From Crambe crambe (taxonomy: Eukaryota > Porifera > Demospongiae > Poecilosclerida > Crambeidae), in NCBI GenBank assembly GCA_963924555.1, contig OZ004596.1, positions 3,854,139 to 3,918,138 of the forward strand: DNA of 64,000 bases. The letters run 5' to 3'. The translations under genes were made by a program, and so were the position numbers. The notes under the pieces were generated by a model. It was not told the origin of the DNA and did not search any database. It worked only from the letters and a program-made list of their open reading frames with translations. Below, piece after piece: positions 57,801 to 64,000 of this stretch (position 1 is the stretch's first letter; each line of letters opens with the position of its first letter).

Positions 57801-59224
57801 AAGCAGGACCTTGACAGCAGCATGGATGGGTCCATCTTGGAGGGTGAGAATGCACTGAAACACCTCCCCAAATCCTCCCTCTCCCACCTTGTGTCCACCA
57901 TCCTTATATGGAGTCCTATCAAACCGACTGGTAGCCCCCACTAGCACTTCGTACCTCACCTCTTCCAAGCCAGCTGGAGTAGGAGGGGGCTCAAACAGAG
58001 TGGGTGTGGCTTCAGATGGAGTTGAGACCTCCTGGCTGCTGGACTGTGTCAGGGGGAGCTGAAAGAGAGTATCTTTACGAGAATCACATTCCCTTTGTCT
58101 GTTGCTAAGGGAATTCCCATCCTTAGCAACAGTTTTGATATCATCCTCTACCAAATCATGAGGGGGGCAAGGCAAGTTGTATCGTCTATATGCTTCATCT
58201 GTATCTGAAGGAGGCTGTATGTCAGTTGGATAAGGACTACGATGGAGGCATGACTTGGCTCCAACCCAGTTTTTAGTTTGTTGCAAGAGCTCTACTTCGA
58301 TACCTGAAAGAGAATACATAATAACAAGCCATTAACCATTTATTATGTCACACCTTCATCCTGGCAGTATGAGTAGAGGATATCGATGATGCTAAATATA
58401 CCAGCTTTGTTTGCCACCTCAGCTAGATCTCCGATGGTAAGGCCTTGACCTTGCAAGCACATCATTAGCTCCCTGGTTGGACTTTGACCCTGTCATTAAG
58501 TGTACAATAATAGAAGGGACAAAACAGTTGTCATTTTGAATTACCCAGCCCTCCTTCATGCATGCATGGGGCACTAGTTGGTAAAGGGTCAGATTATAGC
58601 AGCTCCCATAACATACCCTTTACCTGCTGAGCTAGATTGCGCAGTTGTACGATATCCATGTGTGTGTAATCAGTGAGATGTTCGACCAGCTTCATCCAGT
58701 TATGCTGTGCAGTGGAGTCCAAGACCCGGCATAGTTCATCCACTACTCCAGCATTAATATCCATGATTCCTGGCAACGAATCTTCAAGAAAAGGGCATAA
58801 AGCAGAGCTTATGATAACAGCCTGACACCTGATATTTTTGGCATATGTCTGGTCATCATTTGTTTGTCAGGACAAAAGTACTGGTCAAAATGCACACTGG
58901 TGCAATGTCCAGTTGTTAGACAAACTATATACCTTGTGGGGCCGGGGACATTATGTCTGGTCAAAATCAATTTCTTATTATAAGCACTGTAAAGGAGCTC
59001 CTAGTCCAAACCACGTAGCTAGCTAGCTAGGTGATACGTATGAGGTTAGAGGTAACCCTTTACTGCCAGTGCCATGCCTCAATTCATGACTTCACCCAGC
59101 TAATACAGCTTCAATACAGTTAACCAGTGCATAGATACACTAATGCTTCATTCCACAACTTACACAATTTGTTACTATAGCTAGCTATTTCTGGCTAGAA
59201 ATTATCTAACTCACCTCCGTTCAT
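54811..59224 (-). CDS. IRAK-like kinase with death domain
   Basis: Eleven exons (59224-59215, 58781-58624, 58489-58354, 58303-57795, 57596-57508, 57303-57159, 56848-56769, 55492-55300, 55176-55102, 55048-54899, 54843-54811) give 525 residues in continuous phase. Residues about 10-100 form a death domain (VVDELCRVLDSTAQHNWMKL, then ELMMCLQGQGLTIGDLAEVA). A Pro/Ser/Thr-rich linker (about 115-225) is followed by the kinase: RYEVLVGATSRFD, VGEGGFGEV, K266 in AAVK, HRDVKSAN (D373), GDFGLAR (D391), TGPYMAPEV. The order matches IRAK/Pelle, which binds MyD88 through its death domain and signals to NF-kB. The last exon adds only ten residues. Intron 7 (55493-56768), between HRDVK and SANILL, hosts foreign sequence. 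Divergent from the SH2 kinase. Confidence 0.9.
55770..56198 (+). pseudogene. Multi-pass family C-terminal fragment inside IRAK intron 7
   Basis: Encodes MMYFAYAGYLFTLVLVLVAI and DMVLLLAIATYYQFVNS, then carries the same deletion (GGACTCTTAGTACTATC) as copy 3, and ends with the EQSPLLSRY region out of frame. It is antisense to IRAK. Upstream decayed pieces reach to about 55630. Confidence 0.85.
56283..56700. mobile_element. MITE-like element with GGCGAGCGAG ends
   Basis: TTGGGCGAGCGAG near 56288 and CTCGCTCGCCAATTA ending at 56700 are inverted repeats. A related CGCTCGCTTCACTCGC word lies at the right end. It sits in IRAK intron 7. A frame of 135 residues within it has no recognisable motif. 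Confidence 0.6.
56916..57075. mobile_element. GC-rich self-complementary MITE
   Basis: Ends GTTTATACGCGCGCCC and CCCGTGTAAACGGGG are inverted partners. Internal arms GGATTCCAATCC and GGATTGGAATCC form a second stem. It stands out by base composition from its surroundings. In IRAK intron 6. Confidence 0.65.
57598..57745 (-). repeat. Long purine/pyrimidine tract in IRAK intron 4
   Basis: GGGGAGGGGAGGGGAA-type repeats on the plus strand; on the IRAK strand this is about 130 bases of C/T directly before the TCAAAG acceptor of exon 5. It may form triplex DNA. Confidence 0.85.
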
Positions 59225-59380
59225 TTTAGCTACTCCTCGCCTCTTGTTGTACTCTTCTTGATATATCAAGGGGAATTCCTATAACAACTGTGGAGGTAAG
59301 GATCGTCAAGGTGAGAATACTATTAATTAAAGCGTTTTGCATTGCATGTTGATTAATTGTCAGAAGAGAGTCGTAGGTGA
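59225..59380. promoter_or_regulatory. Divergent promoter with NF-kB site, IRAK and SH2 kinase
   Basis: 156 bp between the ATGs. GGGGAATTCC at 59270-59279 is a perfect, palindromic NF-kB consensus, about 45 bp from the IRAK start and about 100 bp from the other. It is the third such site next to a kinase gene in this window. Confidence 0.6.
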
Positions 59381-62300
59381 ATGATGGCTCTAAACAGTGT
59401 ACTAGGGGGTGAGGGTCTCGTCAAAGGCATGCCATTCATGAGAGCTAGAATGAATGAACTGAATTACTACGATGTTCAGCTGCTGAAAGACGATCTGTGC
59501 GGAACTGGCTCCTATGGCAGTGTCTGCAAAGCAATGGTAGACCAGCTGGTATGTGCTGCCAAAATTATCCACCCTACTTTCTTCAGTGTCGAAACAAGCC
59601 CTTCTTCCACAAAAACAATGAATCAATTTGAGAAAGAGTGCGATTTCCTCAGTGCTATCAGACATCCATGCATCGTTCAGTACTTGGGGACCATCCAGGA
59701 CATAGAAACAGGACTCCCTGTCTTACTCATGGAACTCATGGATGAAAGTCTGACCAAATTTCTCGACCGGACGTTACACCGGGGCAAGAATGTTCCCTAC
59801 CACCTCCAGGTCAATCTTTGTCATGATGTTGCAATGGCTCTTGCCTTCCTCCACTCCAATGGCATAGTGCACCGTGACCTCTCCAGCAACAACATTCTCC
59901 TCATAGGTGGCACAAAGGCCAAGGTTACTGACTTTGGTATGTCACGGCTGATAGAGAAAAACCCAAGAATGACCCCACTTACTCAGTGTCCGGGAACGCT
60001 GGTTTACATGGCCCCTGAGGCATTACGCATGCCTCCCACATACTCAGATAAACTCGATGTGTTCTCCATGGGAGTTTGTATCATTCAGATTCTCACTTGC
60101 CATTTCCCCAAGCCTAGTGATGCTAAACGGACAGTTCAGGACCCACGGCACGGGACCATCGAAGTCCCCATACCTGAGCGAGATCGTCGTAAGAATGACA
60201 TCAAACGTGTCCGTGGAAATAACCCACTCTTCGACACTGCTCTTGATTGTTTGTCCGATTATGAAGAGAACAGACCTTCCTCTAAAGATCTTTGTCATCG
60301 GATGATTTACTACAAGAGCTGTGAGCAGTATTCAGATAGTGTAGCACAAGAAGACTCACTGGCAGATAGATTCAATCGAATGGAGAGAGATGTTTTGAGA
60401 AAAGATAGAGAGATAGCGTCTCTCCAAGTGGAGTTAGAAAACAGAATCACAGAGATGAACTCTCTTCAAGAATCATATGAAAGAAGATTAGAAAGAGTCT
60501 TGGAGGAAAATAGGAGATTAAGGGAGGAGTTGGAAGAGAGGGTGCACAATAACTGTGACACTTTGGGATCAATTCCGTCATGTTCAAGACAATCAAAATC
60601 TCCATCTGCTCAGAGTAAGTGCAATTCCTCATATCATGTTTCTCTGGATTTTGCTAATTGGATGCTTGAAGCAGCTAATTAGCATATCAGATTATGAAAT
60701 GCAGAGGAGGGTGAGAGGTCTCTCTATGTCCCTATGTCCTCAACATGGCACTTGATCTTAGAATGGGGAGGGAGCCATAGTAATGGTACTACATGAGGTT
60801 TTTTTTGTTTTTATTATTTTTTTAAATTTTGTTTCCTGTTTCAGGGCTTCAGCTGTCTCAAGGTTTCAGTTACTTACTATAAGCAAATGCTTAGCAGCGA
60901 AGGCTTTGCGCTGATGGCTTCTTCCTTATTGGTTATTAATGTTTGTTTTGTGTATCAGGTTTGGACGAGGACTTTGAGAAACTGATGGTTGACAACATGC
61001 AGAGTAGTAGTGTCATTGAAGAGCAGCTGAGTCTCGGGGCACCTCCCTCCACTAAGTAAGTGCAGATGGTCATCAGAGAAACTTAACCAGATTCATTGCC
61101 AAAATAGGATGTCCTGTGCTAGCATGTCAATTGTTTGACAGTCCCTTTAAAGGCTTTGATTGACCCATCCATGAGAGTTTCAAAGTGTCGAAAACTTTTC
61201 AGTTACAAAAAGGATGTAACTTAACTTGGTATCAGAGAGGAGAGAAAGAGAGATCCTAATTAGGTATCGAGAGAGAGAGAGAGAGAGAGAGATGCCTATG
61301 ACGACATGCTTATATGTAAGTTATTGTCACAATAAGGTGGTACCATGGCCCCATCAGCCGCATAGTGGCTTGTCAAAGGTTGGAGTCTGTGGGAAAACCA
61401 GGTGGATATCTGATTCGGGAGAGCTACAGTGAACGCGGCACTCTGGTCCTCTCCTTCCTGGACAGGGACAAGCGGATCCACCATTTTAGAATTGTCAGGA
61501 GCAGTCAGGGACAGTTCAACATCGGCGGCAACATTTGGTTCTCCAGTTTGAGTAACTTGGTGGGTTTTCACAGTCAATACAGTTCTGTCATGGAGAAGCA
61601 CTCGGAAAGACTAGATGTTCCTATACCACCTCCTGTGGTGAGTTTCTCTCTTCTTCAATGAACTGGAATTCATGACTGTGTCTTAGGACACAAAGGTTAT
61701 CCTGAAGAGAGAGAGGTGTCCTGATAAATTTAAGTGTCCTGATTCCTGGGGTGTCCTGATCCTTTTTTCAGGAGTGAATTTTAAGTGTCCTGATAAGAGA
61801 GAGGCGTCCCCATTTCAGGGATGGAATTAAGTGTCCTGATTCCTGATTAGAGAGAGGTATCTTGATGAATTTAAGTGTCCTGATTCCTCGGATGTCCTGA
61901 TGAATTTAAGTGTTCTGATTAGAGAGAGGTGTTCTGATTAGAGAGAGGTGTCCTTTTTTCAGGGGGGACACAGAAAAGTGTCCTAACTAGAGAATGTCTC
62001 TATTTTGGGGGTGAACTTGTTACTAGAAAGTGTCCTGATTAGAGAAAGGTGTCCTTACTTCAGGGTACCCTCATACCCCTGCATAATTTAGAGCCTGGGT
62101 ACGAGGCTAACTTTGTGAATTCAGTACGTTACAGAAACAGGAAAGTGTGAGGGGTATCTTTAATTAATTCAGAAGGTAAAAAAAAGTTCCTGCAGTCTCT
62201 GATAGAACAACATAAAATAGGGGCTAGATCTGATGTCTCTTGGGGACATTGCCATCATGCATGGATTCATCCATCCATGCTGTGTACAGTGCAGTAGTTA

Positions 62301-62981
62301 AAGACATAACATCGTAAGTGTGCAGGCACTCATCCAGTGCTGCCATGAATGTCATGCATCCACCCACACATGTATAGTATTAACCATGTGCACCTAGCAG
62401 ATGGCCGTATCCTTGGATACAATGTATTTATGCTGAGATCCGGTCACATTGCAGGGTTCATATTACAGTGGGACCTCATATTAACCTTATAATGACATTC
62501 CAAGCAGTGAACTGGAACGCGTGTCCTGTTTATAAGGCTGGTATGCATACCTGCCACACCCACTGACAGAGAGCCACAGATTGCTTATCCTGCTGTGTTT
62601 AGGATATCCCTTACAGGGAATAACCCACTGGCCTGGAGAATTGATATCAAACCTAAACCTTGTGGGAAGTTGAATTATGAACAAGGGAGTTTCATACTTT
62701 TGTTTCCAATGCATTTTCAACTCCATTAGGGGAGATGGATTAGATATAAATGTGGTCTAAAGCATTCACCTTGCCCCTCGATCATTCACTATAACTGCTA
62801 TAACTTTCTCAATTCTTAGCCAAATTTCTTCAACAGAGAGCTGATTATCCACTCTCTCTGCTGTGTTTGAAATTTGAAATTTGGTCAAGATTTGAGAAAG
62901 TTATAGCAGTGATCAAGGGGCAGAGTGAATGCAAATAGACTTTTAGGATGGTCTTGAAGTCATTATGCTCTGTAACTTTTT

Positions 62982-63012
<31 letters not shown>

Positions 63013-63616
63013 GGGGGAGGGTGCAAAGGTTATAATAATGTGAGCATGACATTGGTATGGGAGTAATGTACTGAATTGCATTACGTGTGTGTGTGTGTGT
63101 GTCATTATGGACAAGGATGTGATGTCACATAACTACACTCTGTGTGTGACAAAGTGCATTTGAAAATTTTAAACCTGTGGTCTTGAGATGTGTAGCTAAC
63201 CCCCTTGATGAAGAACCCCTATGTGGATGAGGAACCCCTATATGGATGAGGAACCCCTTTGATGTGTGGGACTAGAGTTAGGGCTAGGGCATCATAGCTC
63301 GCCACTGAGTATAGGCATTATCTCAAGTCTGAAATATAATAATATAGTACATAATTCATGCCTATCTTGTGAAAGGATGCTGCATTTGTAAAAGGAGTTA
63401 GCTAGCTATAATTAGTGGCAACCCTGTTATGACAGCCAACTTATATGACTTGTATAGATGATGTGTTAATTAACCACTTGGAATGAAGGACACCCCAATA
63501 ATAATTGGGACACTTTGTGCAATTAGGGGCAGTCTGAATAACTGTGTGTAACTATGGATACTAATATGATATTTGTTATCTTGCAGCTGGTACCTCTCCC
63601 AGGCGGTTTTTGCTGA
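59381..63616 (+). CDS. Protein kinase with coiled coil and C-terminal SH2 domain
   Basis: Exons 59381-60614, 60959-61055, 61337-61637 and 63587-63616 give 553 residues. Kinase domain about 32-315: GTGSYGSV, K61 (CAAK), HRDLSSNN (D166), TDFG (D184), PGTLVYMAPEAL. Coiled coil about 335-402 (MERDVLRKDREIASLQVELE, ERRLERVLEENRRLREELEE). SH2 domain about 445-540: WYHGPISR, GGYLIRES with the phosphotyrosine-binding Arg471, LSFLDRDKRIHHFRIVRS. The tail is short (PPPVLVPLPGGFC). The kinase is of TKL or receptor-like Ser/Thr type rather than a clear tyrosine kinase. The order kinase then SH2 recalls the Shk kinases of Dictyostelium. Exon 1 is unusually long. The last exon lies after a 1.9-kb intron and is the least certain part. 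Confidence 0.82.
61266..61291 (+). repeat. (GA)n microsatellite
   Basis: About 13 GA units in intron 2 of the SH2 kinase gene, 45 bp before the SH2 exon. Confidence 0.85.
61680..62075. repeat. GTGTCCTGAT repeat array
   Basis: About a dozen copies of AAGTGTCCTGAT and AGAGAGAGGTGTCCT at irregular spacing in intron 3 of the SH2 kinase gene. The words are shared with the RPAP2 intron repeat at 10239-10332. It looks like an internally amplified MITE. Confidence 0.8.
62978..63018 (+). repeat. Poly-T / poly-G run
   Basis: A T run followed by about 25 G in the same intron. The G-run length is probably unreliable. Confidence 0.8.
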
Positions 63617-64000
63617 TACTATTATGGCCTATCTCCAAATCAAAGACGAAAACAATTAACCACAAAGAGAAAATGCCATCAATCATTAATCAGCCACAAC
63701 CAATTTTTAATTGACTCAATCATCAAGTTATTATTTAATTTTCTGTCTGTCTCCAATCATGACATTATAATTAAAACAGTAGCTATATTTTATGGTGGAG
63801 AAGAGTGGCAATTTGCATAGCAACAATCATCAACATTCACTTCAGCCTTTTGTGTTGGTTACTACCCTATAGAACATCTTTGCCAAGCTATATCAACACC
63901 CATGGTGATGATTGAGTGCTGTACCAAATTTGTCCAGCCATCATCAGTCAGTGGATGATTATTAAATTGGTGCTTATAAACTCGAGAGCAGTTATGCAAT
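63617..64000 (+). other. 3' flank of the SH2 kinase gene
   Basis: AT-rich, presumably 3' UTR and spacer (ATTATAATTAAAACAG near 63765). No further coding block seen before the window ends. Confidence 0.5.

Noticed and set aside
60841-60876. Possible 18-nt micro-exon (GGCTTCAGCTGTCTCAAG) in the SH2 kinase gene
   Set aside because: Splice-like ends exist, but direct joining of 60614 to 60959 is already in phase, and the micro-exon has no independent support.

Overview
The window is animal nuclear DNA and most likely comes from a demosponge. It is AT-rich. Genes carry many short introns (often 50-120 bp, GT-AG), intergenic gaps are very small, and innate-immunity kinases of the IRAK/Pelle type sit close to a MALT1-type paracaspase. 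There is also an expanded family of Cys-rich multi-pass membrane proteins which, as far as I recall, is typical of sponges and cnidarians. The species assignment is inference. Exon models were assembled by hand from splice signals, phase continuity and protein similarity; no alignment or RNA data were available.

Layout from left to right: an empty AT-rich stretch (1-2082); a secreted EMI-like modular protein (2083-3429, -); splicing factor CWC25 (3920-8952, +); RPAP2/Rtr1 CTD phosphatase (9238-10818, -); two tandem IRAK-like kinases without a death domain (10889-13194 and 13305-15004, +); a tandemly duplicated ARL14EP-like gene, one copy broken (15406-16078, -) and one intact (16746-17341, -); a 16-exon MALT1-like paracaspase (17603-25469, +); gluconokinase (25732-26685, -); a large FERM-domain protein (26842-38249, +); a type II membrane coiled-coil protein (38445-39587, -); ribosomal protein uS19/RPS15 (39699-40542, +).

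From 40.6 to 56.2 kb lies a duplication array. Intronless Cys-rich multi-pass membrane genes (two intact at 42464-44239 and 52400-54193, two full-length but broken, several fragments) alternate with antisense copies of the 3' half of an IRAK gene. The complete IRAK gene (death domain plus kinase, 54811-59224, -) closes the array, and one of its introns holds an antisense fragment of the membrane gene. A kinase with a coiled coil and a C-terminal SH2 domain (59381-63616, +) ends the window.

Six gene pairs are divergent and most are separated by 70-260 bp, so shared promoters are likely. Perfect NF-kB consensus sites lie just upstream of all three IRAK-type kinases, and one of them is shared with the SH2 kinase. 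Together with MALT1 this looks like a physical cluster of NF-kB pathway components that may be under feedback control. Introns carry many small MITE-like elements, a 41-bp minisatellite and long pyrimidine tracts.
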